A DNA stretch of 44,455 nt from Clostridiales bacterium (GCA_012523185.1 JAAYIY010000024.1:1-44455), one strand, 5' to 3'. Positions 28,053 through 37,429 are shown, numbered from the stretch's first letter. Program-made: numbers and translations. The notes: generated by a model from the sequence alone, not told the origin.

Positions 28053-29333
28053 ATGACTAATTCTTACAACCCATTTGAAAGCGCGAAAGCACAGTTCGAC
28101 GCCGCGGCTAACATTCTTAATCTTAACGAAAGCACAAGAGAGCTTCTCCGCGAACCAATGAAGGAAATACATTTCACCATTCCCGTAAAAATGGACGACG
28201 GCTCGACAAAGGTTTTTAAAGCTTTTCGCATTATACATAACGATGCCCGCGGACCCGCAAAGGGCGGAATTCGGTTTCATCCACAGGAAACAGTGGACAC
28301 TGTCCGCGCGCTGTCTATGTGGATGACATGGAAATGCTCCGTCGTCAACATTCCTTTGGGCGGAGGCAAGGGCGGCGTCATTTGCGACCCGCACAACCTC
28401 TCTTTGTCCGAGCAGGAAAGGATTTGCCGCGGCTATGTGCGCCAGTTAAATTCACTTGATCCTAATAAGGACGTCCCCGCTCCCGATATAATGACTAACG
28501 GACAGCACATGCTTTGGATGCTTGACGAATACGAGACAATAAAGGGCGGGCATTTTCCCGGAGTTATCACAGGCAAGCCCGTCGGCATGGGCGGCTCGCT
28601 TGGCAGGACGGAAGCCACCGGCTACGGCATAATATATGTTCTGAAAGCATTTCTTTCCGAAATCGGAATGCCCTTGGCCGACACCACAGTCAGCTTACAG
28701 GGCTTTGGAAACGTCGGCGAATACGCGGCGCGTATGTTCACCGATTTGGGCGGCAAGGTTATTGCTGTTTCCTGCTGGGATCAAAGCAAGGGCGAATCAT
28801 TTACATTCAAAAAAAGCGAGGGGTGCGACATTCCACAGCTTGCTTCCTTTAAGGACGCTTACGGCGGCATAGACAGAAAAAAGGCCGAGTCGGCGGGATA
28901 TGAAGTTTTGCCGGGCGACAGCTGGATAAGTCAGGATGTCGATATCTTAATCCCCGCGGCTCTCGAAAACCAAATTACACCCGACATAATGCCGAAAATC
29001 AGCAAAAAGGTCAAAATCATATGCGAGGGCGCTAACGGCCCCACGACCCCCGACTGTGACCCGCTGATTAAGGAGCGCGGCATAGAGTTGCTGCCCGACT
29101 TTTTGTGCAACGCGGGCGGCGTGACTTGCAGCTACTTTGAGCAGGTTCAAAGCAATATGAATTACTTTTGGAGCAAGACGGAGGTCTTGAGCAAGCTTGA
29201 ATATTACATGACAGAGGCATTCCACGATGTTTACAGCCTTTCAAGGTCAAACAATCTATATATGCGCGACGCGGCTTATATCATAGCCGTCAGCCGTGTT
29301 GCCGAAGCTGTCCAGCTGCGCGGCTGGGTATAA
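28053..29333 (+). CDS. gdhA: Glutamate dehydrogenase (Glu/Leu/Phe/Val family)
   Basis: NAD(P)-dependent oxidative deamination of glutamate to 2-oxoglutarate and ammonia, or the reverse. It is 426 residues. The N-terminal dimerisation domain has the substrate/catalytic lysine regions GPAKGGIRFHP and LGGGKGGV, with the catalytic Asp in PAPDIMTN. The Rossmann domain carries VSLQGFGNVGEYAA, and the C-terminal part has EGANGPTTPDCD and PDFLCNAGGVTCSYFE. Leu or Val dehydrogenase activity is less likely given the length and motifs. Good ribosome binding site (GGAGGG). Monocistronic, with its own promoter. Confidence 0.92.
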   Translation: MTNSYNPFESAKAQFDAAANILNLNESTRELLREPMKEIHFTIPVKMDDGSTKVFKAFRIIHNDARGPAKGGIRFHPQETVDTVRALSMWMTWKCSVVNIPLGGGKGGVICDPHNLSLSEQERICRGYVRQLNSLDPNKDVPAPDIMTNGQHMLWMLDEYETIKGGHFPGVITGKPVGMGGSLGRTEATGYGIIYVLKAFLSEIGMPLADTTVSLQGFGNVGEYAARMFTDLGGKVIAVSCWDQSKGESFTFKKSEGCDIPQLASFKDAYGGIDRKKAESAGYEVLPGDSWISQDVDILIPAALENQITPDIMPKISKKVKIICEGANGPTTPDCDPLIKERGIELLPDFLCNAGGVTCSYFEQVQSNMNYFWSKTEVLSKLEYYMTEAFHDVYSLSRSNNLYMRDAAYIIAVSRVAEAVQLRGWV

Positions 29334-29347
29334 TCAGGCTTTCCGCG

Positions 29348-29374
29348 CCGCGCCGATTCGTCGGATCGGCGCGG
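29348..29374 (+). terminator. GC-rich hairpin after gdhA
   Basis: Perfect 10-bp inverted repeat CCGCGCCGAT/ATCGGCGCGG with a 7-nt loop, 15 bp past the gdhA stop. No clear T-tract follows, so termination is plausible but not certain. Confidence 0.5.
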
Positions 29375-29641
29375 GCGCGCGGGATTTAAAGCCGAAAGCC
29401 CGCATAGTAATTGAATGCCGCCCCCTTTGTGTGTGGTGTCATATTTATGTCAGGGCGTCAAGGCGGCAATCCCCCTATTATTCCGCCCCCTCACACTCAC
29501 CCTGTCTGCCCACTTTTACCCTGCACTTTCGCCCCCACCCTGCCCTCCTGCACTCACCGGAAAAGGCAATTTTCTTTGTTCCGAAGCAGCCTGCAAAGCG
29601 CTGTTTAAATCTATACTTATAAAATATAAGGGGAGAAAAAA
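29375..29641. other. Intergenic stretch with strong C/T strand bias upstream of rubredoxin
   Basis: About 29466-29565 is strikingly pyrimidine-rich on the plus strand, with runs of C and many CCCTG/CACTC words. The minus strand has closely spaced G runs (GGGCAGGGTGGGGG). No convincing ORF or ribosome binding site is present until rubredoxin. A T/A-rich segment just before 29640 could hold the promoter for rubredoxin-hcp, but I could not fix it. Confidence 0.4.
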
Positions 29642-29806
29642 ATGAAAAAGTATATGTGTATTCCATGCGGCTACATTTATGACCCTGAAATCGGCGACCC
29701 CGACGGCGGCATAGCGCCCGGCACTTCTTTTGAAGATATTCCGGACGACTGGCAATGTCCCATCTGCTTTGTCGGCAAGGAAGATTTTGAACTTATCACA
29801 GAATAG
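29642..29806 (+). CDS. Rubredoxin
   Basis: Small one-electron carrier with a single Fe(Cys)4 site, 54 residues. The two knuckles are CIPCGY (Cys6, Cys9) and CPICFVGK (Cys39, Cys42), and the typical [12 protein letters not shown] and DDWQCP segments are present. GGGGAG precedes the ATG; it ends in TAG. It lies 13 bp before hcp and is almost surely co-transcribed, so it may supply electrons to the hybrid cluster protein or to oxygen/NO detoxification. Confidence 0.96.
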   Translation: MKKYMCIPCGYIYDPEIGDPDGGIAPGTSFEDIPDDWQCPICFVGKEDFELITE

Positions 29807-29819
29807 GAGAATCATTTAA

Positions 29820-31448
29820 ATGAGCATGTTTTGTTATCAGTGTCAGGAGACAGCCGGAGGAAAAGGCTGCACCATTCGCGGCGTATGCGGCAAATCCGAA
29901 GAAGTCGCAAAGCTTCAGGATCTTCTGATTTATTCTCTCAAGGGCGTCGCGGAAGTCGTCGTAAAAGGAAAGCTTGACGTCAAAGAGCTTGGCGAGGCAA
30001 ATTTTGGCACGCTCACAGGCCTTTTTATGACAATCACCAACGCAAACTTTGACGATGAAGCTATCGAAAGTCACATCATAAAGACGCTTGCCGTCAGGGA
30101 TGAGCTAAGAGCGTCTGTCAAAGCGGACGATTTGCATGACGCCGCGTTATTTACTGTGGATTCAAGAGCGTCCATGCTTGAAAAAGCCGCTCTTGTCGGT
30201 GTGGCGTCCACGGAGGACGAGGACATACGCTCCCTTCGTGAGATGATTGTTTACGGTCTCAAGGGCATGGCGGCTTATGCGGAGCACGCAACAGTCGCAG
30301 GCAAGGAAGATCTCGATATCAACGCTTTTATATATGAGGCTCTTGCCGCGACGCTTGACGATTCTTTGTCTGCCGACGATCTTGTCGCTTTGACGCTTAA
30401 AACCGGTGAACACGGAGTTAAGGCAATGGCTCTCCTTGACGAAGCCAACACATCAAAATACGGAAATCCGGAAATAACACAAGTCGATATCGGCGTCAGG
30501 ACAAATCCCGCGATCCTGATTTCGGGGCATGATTTTGTCGACCTTGAGCAGCTGCTTGAGCAGACAAAGGGTGAAGGCGTCGACGTTTATACACACGGCG
30601 AAATGCTGCCCGCGCACTACTATCCCGCCTTTAAAAAATATGATAACTTCGTCGGCAACTACGGCAACGCGTGGTGGAAGCAGATTGATGAGTTCGGTCC
30701 CTTTAACGGTCCGATTTTGTTTACCACCAACTGCATTGTTCCGCCGAGAAGCGAAGAAATCAGGAGCAGAATTTTCACAACCGGCTCGTCCGGCTATCCC
30801 GGCTGCAAGCATATCAACCCCGGCAAGGACGGCAAAAAGGATTTTTCTGAAATTATTGCGCTCGCCAAAACTCTGCCCTCGCCGAAAGAAATCGAAACGG
30901 GCAGCATCGTCGGCGGTTTCGCGCATAACCAAGTCTCGCTTTTGGCCGACAAAATTGTGGATGCCGTAAAGTCGGGCGCCATTAAAAAGTTCTTTGTTAT
31001 GGCGGGCTGTGACGGGCGCATGAGGTCGCGCGAGTATTACACCGAGTTTGCCCGGAAACTGCCGCTCGACACAATAATCCTCACGGCGGGCTGCGCTAAA
31101 TACCGCTACAACAAGCTCAAACTCGGAGATATCGACGGGATACCGAGGGTTCTTGACGCCGGGCAGTGCAACGACTCTTATTCTTTGGCAGTCATAGCGC
31201 TCAAGCTCAAGGAAGTGTTCGGGCTGGACGATATTAACAAGCTTCCGATAGCCTTCAATATCGCGTGGTACGAGCAAAAGGCCGTCATTGTGCTTCTTGC
31301 GCTTCTTTATCTCGGCATAAAAAACATTCATCTCGGCCCCACGCTGCCCGGATTTTTGTCGCCAAACGTCGCTAAGGTTCTTGTTGAAAAATTCGGCATT
31401 GCGGGGATAGGCTCAGCAGACTCCGATATCGAGCTTTTTATGTCATAA
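29820..31448 (+). CDS. hcp: Hybrid cluster protein / hydroxylamine reductase (Hcp)
   Basis: Contains a 4Fe cluster near the N-terminus (Cys5, Cys8, Cys17, Cys23) and the hybrid 4Fe-2S-2O cluster bound by later conserved Cys/His/Glu residues. Family landmarks are the N-terminal [49 protein letters not shown] and the C-terminal [18 protein letters not shown]. Hcp reduces hydroxylamine in vitro, and nitric oxide reductase activity is known for E. coli Hcp, so nitrosative stress defence is the likely role. At 542 residues it is a full-length family member. Ribosome binding site AGGAG, 8-9 nt before the ATG. Expressed with rubredoxin. Confidence 0.95.
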   Translation: MSMFCYQCQETAGGKGCTIRGVCGKSEEVAKLQDLLIYSLKGVAEVVVKGKLDVKELGEANFGTLTGLFMTITNANFDDEAIESHIIKTLAVRDELRASVKADDLHDAALFTVDSRASMLEKAALVGVASTEDEDIRSLREMIVYGLKGMAAYAEHATVAGKEDLDINAFIYEALAATLDDSLSADDLVALTLKTGEHGVKAMALLDEANTSKYGNPEITQVDIGVRTNPAILISGHDFVDLEQLLEQTKGEGVDVYTHGEMLPAHYYPAFKKYDNFVGNYGNAWWKQIDEFGPFNGPILFTTNCIVPPRSEEIRSRIFTTGSSGYPGCKHINPGKDGKKDFSEIIALAKTLPSPKEIETGSIVGGFAHNQVSLLADKIVDAVKSGAIKKFFVMAGCDGRMRSREYYTEFARKLPLDTIILTAGCAKYRYNKLKLGDIDGIPRVLDAGQCNDSYSLAVIALKLKEVFGLDDINKLPIAFNIAWYEQKAVIVLLALLYLGIKNIHLGPTLPGFLSPNVAKVLVEKFGIAGIGSADSDIELFMS

Positions 31449-31498
31449 AACCGCAAAACTACAGCCTGTGATCAAAAACAAACAAAGGTGGGTTCGTT

Positions 31499-32419
31499 AT
31501 GAGCGATTGGATTTATCGGGCGCGTTTAAAGATTATTCCTCCCAACAAAATTGCCGCGGCGCAAAAGTTCTTTTCCGTTCTCGGCGGTTTTTTCGGCGGC
31601 GGCTCCGCTTCCTCGTTGACAAAGCTTGTAGCCTCCCTTGTCATTTTAGCCGAGTGTCTCGGGTGCGTCCTTTTTGACACGCCGGTCACGCCCTCGGGCG
31701 AGTGCCTCGACCTTGCCGGATATGAGCTTGTGCTGAGCGACGAGTTTGAGGGCGACAGGCTCGACACCGACATTTGGTCTTACCGCGCCAACGGCCCCCG
31801 CCGCTGCGGCTTTAATTTGGGCGACCAAAACAGCGTCGAAAACGGCAAGCTTGTTATGACAGCCGAATATAAAGACGGCGTCTATGGCGAGGGATGGTAT
31901 TCCGCGATGATACGCACAAAAGAAGAATTTACATACGGATATTTTGAAATCCGCTGTAAAATCGGCGACGGCGACGGCTTCTGGAGCGCGTTTTGGCTCA
32001 ATTCGCGCGGGATGGAAAGCGCCGAGGCCTCCGACGGCGGAAAGGGCGGCGCCGAAATAGATATTTTCGAGTCGAAAGGCGCCGCGGAAAACAACAGCGT
32101 CTACTCCACCGTCCATGCGGGCGGCTACGGCGACGGGCTTACCTCCCGCACAGTCGGGCGCTATAAGGTCAAGGATATACACAGCAAATACAACACATAC
32201 GGCTTGAAGTGGACGCCCGACGAATACATTTTTTACATAAACGGCGTCGAGTCGGGCAGGCTTTCGGAAGCTGTTTCACAGTTTTTTGAATATGTCATAA
32301 TTTCTCTTGAGCATCCGTCCGCCGCTCCGTCCGACACTGACCTTGTCGTCAAGTACTATATCGACTATGTGCGCGTATATCAGCTTCCCGATCAAGCTTC
32401 AAAGCTAAAGCTTGATTAG
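31499..32419 (+). CDS. Glycoside hydrolase family 16 beta-glucanase, membrane-anchored or secreted
   Basis: Endo-beta-1,3(4)-glucanase-like enzyme with a beta-jelly-roll fold. The catalytic motif EIDIFE (Glu186, Asp188, Glu191) matches GH16. The usual framing elements are YELVLSDEFEGDRLDTDIW near residues 75-93, GYFEIRCKI, FWSAFWL and the C-terminal YYIDYVRVYQ. A hydrophobic segment at about residues 41-60 preceded by a basic N-terminus looks like an uncleaved signal anchor or a long signal peptide. A ribosome binding site (GGTGG) precedes the ATG. It sits 50 bp after hcp but ends at its own strong terminator. It probably attacks plant or fungal beta-glucans; the exact linkage is not predictable. 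Confidence 0.9.
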   Translation: MSDWIYRARLKIIPPNKIAAAQKFFSVLGGFFGGGSASSLTKLVASLVILAECLGCVLFDTPVTPSGECLDLAGYELVLSDEFEGDRLDTDIWSYRANGPRRCGFNLGDQNSVENGKLVMTAEYKDGVYGEGWYSAMIRTKEEFTYGYFEIRCKIGDGDGFWSAFWLNSRGMESAEASDGGKGGAEIDIFESKGAAENNSVYSTVHAGGYGDGLTSRTVGRYKVKDIHSKYNTYGLKWTPDEYIFYINGVESGRLSEAVSQFFEYVIISLEHPSAAPSDTDLVVKYYIDYVRVYQLPDQASKLKLD

Positions 32420-32459
32420 CTGATTCGGCAATCAACTGCCTGCATTTTGTGCAAACTTC

Positions 32460-32497
32460 GCGCCCTCCGCCATCAAGGTGGCGCGGGCGCTTTTTTT
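32460..32497 (+). terminator. Rho-independent terminator after the GH16 gene
   Basis: GC-rich hairpin with arms GCGCCCTCCGCCA and TGGCGCGGGCGC, followed by TTTTTTT. Confidence 0.88.
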
Positions 32498-32584
32498 GAA
32501 AATCGGCTGTTATTGCTGTTGTTCTGATTTTTATACTTACTTAGCGGTCTTTTTTGTCGGCTTTATTAAAAGTTTCTGTTTCGG

Positions 32585-32613
32585 CTTGTTTAGTTTTCTG
32601 AATAATGCTATAA
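32585..32613 (+). promoter_or_regulatory. Sigma-A promoter of the DUF1538-PII operon
   Basis: TTGTTT (32585-32590), 17-bp spacer, TATAAT (32608-32613), about 110 bp upstream of the TTG start. Confidence 0.65.
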
Positions 32614-32650
32614 TATTTTTATTAACAAAAGAAGCTTTTTCGCGCGGCAC

Positions 32651-32673
32651 GCCGGGGGCTTTGAGCAACCGGC
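32651..32673 (+). promoter_or_regulatory. Hairpin in the leader of the DUF1538-PII mRNA
   Basis: GCCGG and CCGGC arms with an inner GC/GC pair and a TTTGA loop; no T-tract follows. It lies in the roughly 110-nt leader. I do not recognise it as a known riboswitch class. Confidence 0.4.
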
Positions 32674-32726
32674 ATTTTAAAGACTGTTCCGCGTTTTGTT
32701 AAATCCGTTAAAAAGGAGATGTCTGT

Positions 32727-34217
32727 TTGAATGCAATTGTTTCAAAATTAAAAGAGTCATTGTTTTCTGTGCTTCCTATCACGGCAATCGTGATACTTCT
32801 TCACTTTACACTGACCCCGATAAGCGTGCCGGAGCTTATCCGATTTATTATAGGGTCTGTTTTAATAGTCGTCGGCCTGACTGTCTTCCTGCTGGGCGTC
32901 GATATATGTATTACGCCTATCGGTAAAACTGTCGGCGGCGCAATTGTCAAATTTAACAAGGTTTGGATTGTGGTCGTCGCGGGGCTTGCGCTCGGCTTTT
33001 TTATCTCAATCGCCGAACCCGACCTGCACATTTTCGCGGGTCAAGTTCAAGCCGTCACATCGGGGCTGATTTCAAAAAACATCCTGGTTGTCGTCGTCTC
33101 TGTGGGCGTTGCGATACTTATATCAATCGGTCTTGCAAGAATCGTTTACAGCTTTCCTCTCCACATAATGCTTTTTATACTCTACGGCGTCATACTTGTC
33201 CTTGCGCTGTTTTCCTCGCCGGAATTTTTGGCGTTTTCCTTTGACGCGTCCGGTGCGACCACCGGGGCTTTGACAGTTCCGTTTATTTTGGCGCTTGCGG
33301 CAGGTGTGTCGAACTTGAAGAAAAACAGCAAATCCTCAGAAAACGACAGTTTCGGTCTTGTCGGAATCGCGTCGGGAGGAGCTATTGTTGCCGTTTTGTT
33401 TATGAGCGTAGTCTCAAAAAGCGATAAAATAACAGGCACCTTGCAAAGCGCAACCTCATCATCCGAATCAATTTTTCTTCCCTTTTTAGAGAAATTGCCT
33501 GTGATTGCAGTCGAGGTTTTAATTGCCTTGTCCCCCATTTTAATCTTTTTCCTTATCTTTCAATACGCGTCTATGAAAATGCCGTGGACGACTGTGCGAA
33601 AGATATTGTTCGGCGCGTTGTTCACGTTTTTGGGGCTTGTCGCCTTTTTGCTCGGAGTGAACGCGGGCTTTATGAGTGTCGGGAGCGATGTCGGATTTAA
33701 GCTCGCGTCAATGGACAACAAGCTTTATTTGATTGTCGTTTCTTTCATAATAGGTTTGGTGACAATATTGGCGGAGCCGGCCGTCAGCGTTTTGACACAC
33801 CAAGTCGAGGACGTCACGAGCGGCTATGTAAAAAGAAAGCTCGTCATGGCGACTTTGTCTTTGGGCGTGGCTTCGGCTATCACTATGTCAGTTTTAAGGA
33901 TACTTGTTCCGCAAATAAGCCTTTGGCACTTCCTGCTTCCGGGCTACATTATTTCAATTGCGATGACCTTTTTTGTTCCGAGTCTTTTTGTCGGAATAGC
34001 CTTTGACTCCGGCGGCGTGGCGTCGGGTCCCATGACCGCCACCTTTATTCTTGCATTTACACAAGGTGCCGCAGGCGCGACACAGGGCGCCGATGTCGTC
34101 GCCGACGGTTTCGGTGTAATTGCTTTAGTCGCCATGACCCCGCTAATCGCGCTGCAAATCCTCGGATTAATATATAAGATAAAAACAAAAAGGCAGGAGA
34201 TAAAAAATGACACCTGA
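32727..34217 (+). CDS. DUF1538 integral membrane protein, tandem-duplicated
   Basis: Polytopic membrane protein of 496 residues made of two homologous DUF1538 halves (about 15-215 and 285-495). Each half has LLGV near its second helix, an AEP motif followed by H-x(4-5)-V-x2-VTSG, and a Gly-rich signature: FDASGATTGALTVPF in the first and FDSGGVASGPMTATF in the second. The architecture suggests a transporter, but the substrate is unknown. The start TTG has AGGAG 8 nt upstream; an ATG four bases later is out of frame. It overlaps a PII-like gene by 11 bp, so regulation by that protein, for example in ammonium or another small-molecule flux, is likely but inferred. Confidence 0.85.
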   Translation: MNAIVSKLKESLFSVLPITAIVILLHFTLTPISVPELIRFIIGSVLIVVGLTVFLLGVDICITPIGKTVGGAIVKFNKVWIVVVAGLALGFFISIAEPDLHIFAGQVQAVTSGLISKNILVVVVSVGVAILISIGLARIVYSFPLHIMLFILYGVILVLALFSSPEFLAFSFDASGATTGALTVPFILALAAGVSNLKKNSKSSENDSFGLVGIASGGAIVAVLFMSVVSKSDKITGTLQSATSSSESIFLPFLEKLPVIAVEVLIALSPILIFFLIFQYASMKMPWTTVRKILFGALFTFLGLVAFLLGVNAGFMSVGSDVGFKLASMDNKLYLIVVSFIIGLVTILAEPAVSVLTHQVEDVTSGYVKRKLVMATLSLGVASAITMSVLRILVPQISLWHFLLPGYIISIAMTFFVPSLFVGIAFDSGGVASGPMTATFILAFTQGAAGATQGADVVADGFGVIALVAMTPLIALQILGLIYKIKTKRQEIKNDT

Positions 34218-34872
34218 CAAACCCGGACAAAGCGAGCTTATCTGCGCCATAATCAACCAGGGAACAGCCAGCAAATTGATAAGATTCGCGAAGCAGCACG
34301 GCATATACGGCGCGACAGTCGTTATGGGAAAAGGGACTGTCGGCGGCAGTGTTTTGAAGTTTTTAGGTCTTAGCGAAACAAGAAAAGAAATTGTGCTGAT
34401 GGTGGCTGAGAAGTCCGCCGCCGACTCCGCGCTCGAAATGATAAGCAAAGAGTTTGAGTTTCATAAACCTAACCACGGGATAGCGTTCACATCATCATTG
34501 TACGGCGTTTTGGGGTCAAGTCACATTGCATGCGGAATAAATCTATCAGAAGGAGAGGCTGAAAGCACAATGTATAACATCATCACAGCTATTGTAGAAA
34601 AAGGAAAAGCGGAGGATGTCATTTCCGCCGCGGCGGCCGTCGGCTCAAAGGGCGGAACAATTGTTAACGCGCGCGGCTCGGGCATACACGAAACGAGCAA
34701 GCTTTTTTCGATGGAAATAGAGCCGGAAAAAGAGATTGTTTTAATCCTTTCGGAGCATGATATGACAGAGTCAATCGTCAAGTCAATAGGCGAAAAGCTT
34801 AAGATAGACAAGCCCGGAAACGGCATTATATATGTACAGAACGCTAATAAAACATACGGCATTTACAAATGA
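34207..34872 (+). CDS. PII-like (GlnB-fold) regulator with two tandem domains
   Basis: A 221-residue protein of two GlnB-like ferredoxin-fold domains (about 8-105 and 118-221). Each has the beta-alpha-beta pattern: GTASKLIRFAKQHGIYGATVV...EIVLMVAEK...NHGIAF, and GKAEDVISAAAAVGSKGGTIV...EIVLILSEH...GNGIIYV. Classical PII proteins are single-domain (112 residues) with a Tyr-modified T-loop. Here the T-loop segments are different (GKGTVGGSVLKFLG and ARGSGIHETSKLFS), so uridylylation is not expected. It overlaps the DUF1538 transporter gene by 11 bp, implying a direct partnership. The ligand is unknown. Confidence 0.85.
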   Translation: MTPDKPGQSELICAIINQGTASKLIRFAKQHGIYGATVVMGKGTVGGSVLKFLGLSETRKEIVLMVAEKSAADSALEMISKEFEFHKPNHGIAFTSSLYGVLGSSHIACGINLSEGEAESTMYNIITAIVEKGKAEDVISAAAAVGSKGGTIVNARGSGIHETSKLFSMEIEPEKEIVLILSEHDMTESIVKSIGEKLKIDKPGNGIIYVQNANKTYGIYK

Positions 34873-35036
34873 CACGGGCACTTACCGTGGCTTTGCGCGG
34901 CTTAAATAAACGTTCTTTTATTATTTAATTTTCAATGCCGCCTTCTGTCCCTGATTCAAGCGGCAAAACATATCACCTCAAAACAGTGACTTTAAATCAG
35001 CCGCCGCGCCCATTGCTGTGGCTCTCCCTCTCTCGT
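34873..35036. other. Gap between the PII-like gene and palindromic repeat copy 1
   Basis: No gene seen. It leads directly into the palindromic repeat; no strong terminator for the PII-like gene is visible before it. Confidence 0.3.
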
Positions 35037-35157
35037 GGCTCTCCCTTTGGGAGAGCTGTCGCGAAGCGACTGAGAGGGAGTTTTTCTTATTACAACCTCT
35101 CCCGCAAGAACCTCTCCGTCTCCGCTAAAGCGGAGCCACCTCTCCTAAAGGAGAGGC
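35037..35157 (+). repeat. Modular palindromic repeat, copy 1
   Basis: A 121-bp element made of four small hairpins: GGCTCTCCC-ttt-GGGAGAGC, TGTCGC-gaa-GCGAC, TCCGC-taaa-GCGGA and CCTCTCC-taaa-GGAGAGG. A T-run lies after the second. It is almost identical to copy 2 (37691-37810) and shares the first two hairpins and linker with copy 3 (40268-40396, opposite orientation). No ORF inside; it is a candidate REP/MITE-like element. Confidence 0.9.
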
Positions 35158-35233
35158 GATATTACAACCAAATGCTTGGAGCGGCGAAGAAATATTTCTT
35201 CGCCGCTCCGTGTGTTATTTGTTTTATATGCTC

Positions 35234-37429
35234 TTACAATATCTTAAACATTTCAAAAAACATCCGTATCAAATGCCACCAAAACATCAAGGTTTTAATA
35301 ATCCACTGTCTGAAAGTGAGTTTAACTGTCACAGTGCAGGTGTCGCTGCGGATGTCGCTGAAATCCGAGAACTCGACAATTGCCGTGATTGTCGCCGTGC
35401 CCCTGCCTGTCGCGGTCACTTTGCCGTCCGCGTCAACAGTCGCCACCTTCTTATCGCTTGATAACCATATGATATTTTGGTTAGTCGTGTTATACGGTTC
35501 AATAACTGCGGAAAGGGTTGCCGTGTCCTCACATATCAGCTCAAGAGTTTTGTCGCTGATGGTGATCTTTTCAGGCTCGATAGGAAGAATGTTAAACGTC
35601 ACTGTTTTCGTTCCTTCAAAGTTGCCGATGCCTGTGATTATGACCCTTGCCGTACCTATATTAATATTGTCTTCGTATCCCACTGTGTAATCTATGCCGA
35701 GTGTGAGCGTCTCGCCATTGAATTTGACTCCGACTGTCGGCGTATGCTCGGCGCCGGTGTATTTCGGATTTTGAATTCCCGTTACTGAAAAGCTGCTCGC
35801 GCTTGCTTCCGTGATTGTGAAATTCGCAATCTTATCATTCTCAAATCTATCGATGCCCGTAATTGTCACTGTCGCGGTGCCGGCGTTAATATTGTCCGTG
35901 TATCCCACTGTGTAATCTGTGTTGAGTGTGAGTGTTACGTCGCCAAACTTGACCTCAACCGCCGGCTTAATTTCGCCGCCCGTGTATATCCGGTTTGGAA
36001 TATCAGTCACCGCAAAGCCGCCCGCGTCATTCCTCTTGACAGTCACCTCGTATATGTCCGTAAATCCGCCGTCAATGGCCGTGACTGTGATCACCGCTGT
36101 GCCGGGGGAAACAGCCGTAACAAGGCCGCTTTTTTCGTCTACACTTGCGATATCTTCGTCGCTCGAGCCCCATTCGATTGCTTTGTTTGTCGCGTTAGAG
36201 GGGCTTATCTTCGCTTTAAACCGGTGCGTAGTTTTTGAAAAAAGAAATAAAACAACTTCTTCGTCTTCCGGTAATATTTCAACAGATGTTACATCAACTT
36301 TTTGAAGCACATAAAGCTCGGGATATTCATAATCCGGGTCGCCGTTTATTGTCCATACATCTGTAAAGTCCCAGTTTGCGAAGCTGTTCTGATTTTTCAT
36401 TTGGGCATCTGTCAGTGATTCTGCTTGTCCCCCAATGTCAGCGCTGTCAATACCGCCCGTAGCTTTTCCGGAGAGATAATAGCAATCGGCGACAGCTCCG
36501 TCAGAGTTTATACCCGCCACGCCGCCGACATAGCTGTAGCTGCCTGTCCCCGTCACACTGCCTATGTTGTAGCAGTTGCTGACTGTGCCCTCGCTGTTGT
36601 TAAGTCCAACCACACCGCCGGTTCGGCCCGGTCCTGTCACACTGTCCGTGTTGTAGCAGTTGCTGACTATGCCCCGGTTCTCGCCCACAATGCCGCCGAC
36701 ATTTTCTGACCCCTTCACAATTCCTGAGTTGCGGCAGTTGCTGACTATGCCCCAGTTCTCACCCGCCATGCCGCCGATACGGTCTGACCCTGTCACGGTG
36801 CCTTTTTTGCTGTGACAATTGGCGATTGTGCCTCGGTTGACACCTGCCACACCGCCGACACGGCTCCCGCCTTTGATATAAGAGCTGATAATTCCTAAAT
36901 TCTTGATTGTGCCATCGGACACATACCCGAACAGTCCCTGGAAATTTTCTGTCTTGTTAATATATATTCCGCTCACTGTGTGGCCGCCGCCGTCGAACGT
37001 ACCTTTGAAAGTATTATCATAATTACTTCCAATCGCCGTCCACTCATTAGGCGTTTTGCCCGCAGCTTTGCCTGTGACATTTCCATTCTCTTCATCGTCC
37101 CCGTCATAAGTGAAAACGTCCGGCGAATTAAGGGCGATGTCATTCACAAGCTTAAAAAATTTATTTTCATAAGTCTCCCCCTTATTGTTCACCGATGATG
37201 CAAGAAACGCGAGATGTTCCGCTGTTTCTATAATATAAGGATCCGTCTCGATACCGCTGCCTTCTCCTTTCCACTCATCCTCCGTCGCGTTCGCGCTGAA
37301 CGAAAAAGGGCTTTCCAGCCAACGGGGCAAGCCGAAATCCAAACTTGCCAGCGCTGCCGCCGTAGCGCCGCCGAAAACCATGATAAACGCCATAAACAGT
37401 GCCAGACCTGATTTAAATGACCTTTTCAT
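35234..37429 (-). CDS. Secreted GLUG / Big_2 surface protein with aromatic C-terminal tail
   Basis: A 731-residue surface protein. The signal peptide is at residues 1-28. GLUG-motif repeats (GGVAGVNRGTIANC, GGMAGENWGIVSNC, GGIVGENRGIVSNC and relatives) run from about 185 to 320, then a Big_2 domain (378-465), two Ig-like repeats of the Y-TG...DYTVGY.DNIN.GTA type (472-540 and 548-615), and a second Big_2 domain (617-703). The last 28 residues (LTFRQWIIKTLMFWWHLIRM and on) are rich in Trp, Phe and basic residues. Similar short tails follow Big_2 domains in other Clostridia and may hold the protein at the cell surface, though this is inference. No LPxTG motif. It is flanked by direct copies of the palindromic repeat. 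Function probably adhesive; unproven. Confidence 0.85.
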   Translation of the reverse strand: MKRSFKSGLALFMAFIMVFGGATAAALASLDFGLPRWLESPFSFSANATEDEWKGEGSGIETDPYIIETAEHLAFLASSVNNKGETYENKFFKLVNDIALNSPDVFTYDGDDEENGNVTGKAAGKTPNEWTAIGSNYDNTFKGTFDGGGHTVSGIYINKTENFQGLFGYVSDGTIKNLGIISSYIKGGSRVGGVAGVNRGTIANCHSKKGTVTGSDRIGGMAGENWGIVSNCRNSGIVKGSENVGGIVGENRGIVSNCYNTDSVTGPGRTGGVVGLNNSEGTVSNCYNIGSVTGTGSYSYVGGVAGINSDGAVADCYYLSGKATGGIDSADIGGQAESLTDAQMKNQNSFANWDFTDVWTINGDPDYEYPELYVLQKVDVTSVEILPEDEEVVLFLFSKTTHRFKAKISPSNATNKAIEWGSSDEDIASVDEKSGLVTAVSPGTAVITVTAIDGGFTDIYEVTVKRNDAGGFAVTDIPNRIYTGGEIKPAVEVKFGDVTLTLNTDYTVGYTDNINAGTATVTITGIDRFENDKIANFTITEASASSFSVTGIQNPKYTGAEHTPTVGVKFNGETLTLGIDYTVGYEDNINIGTARVIITGIGNFEGTKTVTFNILPIEPEKITISDKTLELICEDTATLSAVIEPYNTTNQNIIWLSSDKKVATVDADGKVTATGRGTATITAIVEFSDFSDIRSDTCTVTVKLTFRQWIIKTLMFWWHLIRMFFEMFKIL

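Noticed and set aside
29396-29666. Short overlapping ORFs upstream of rubredoxin
   Set aside because: They arise from the C/T-biased tract in all frames, have no ribosome binding sites and resemble no protein family.
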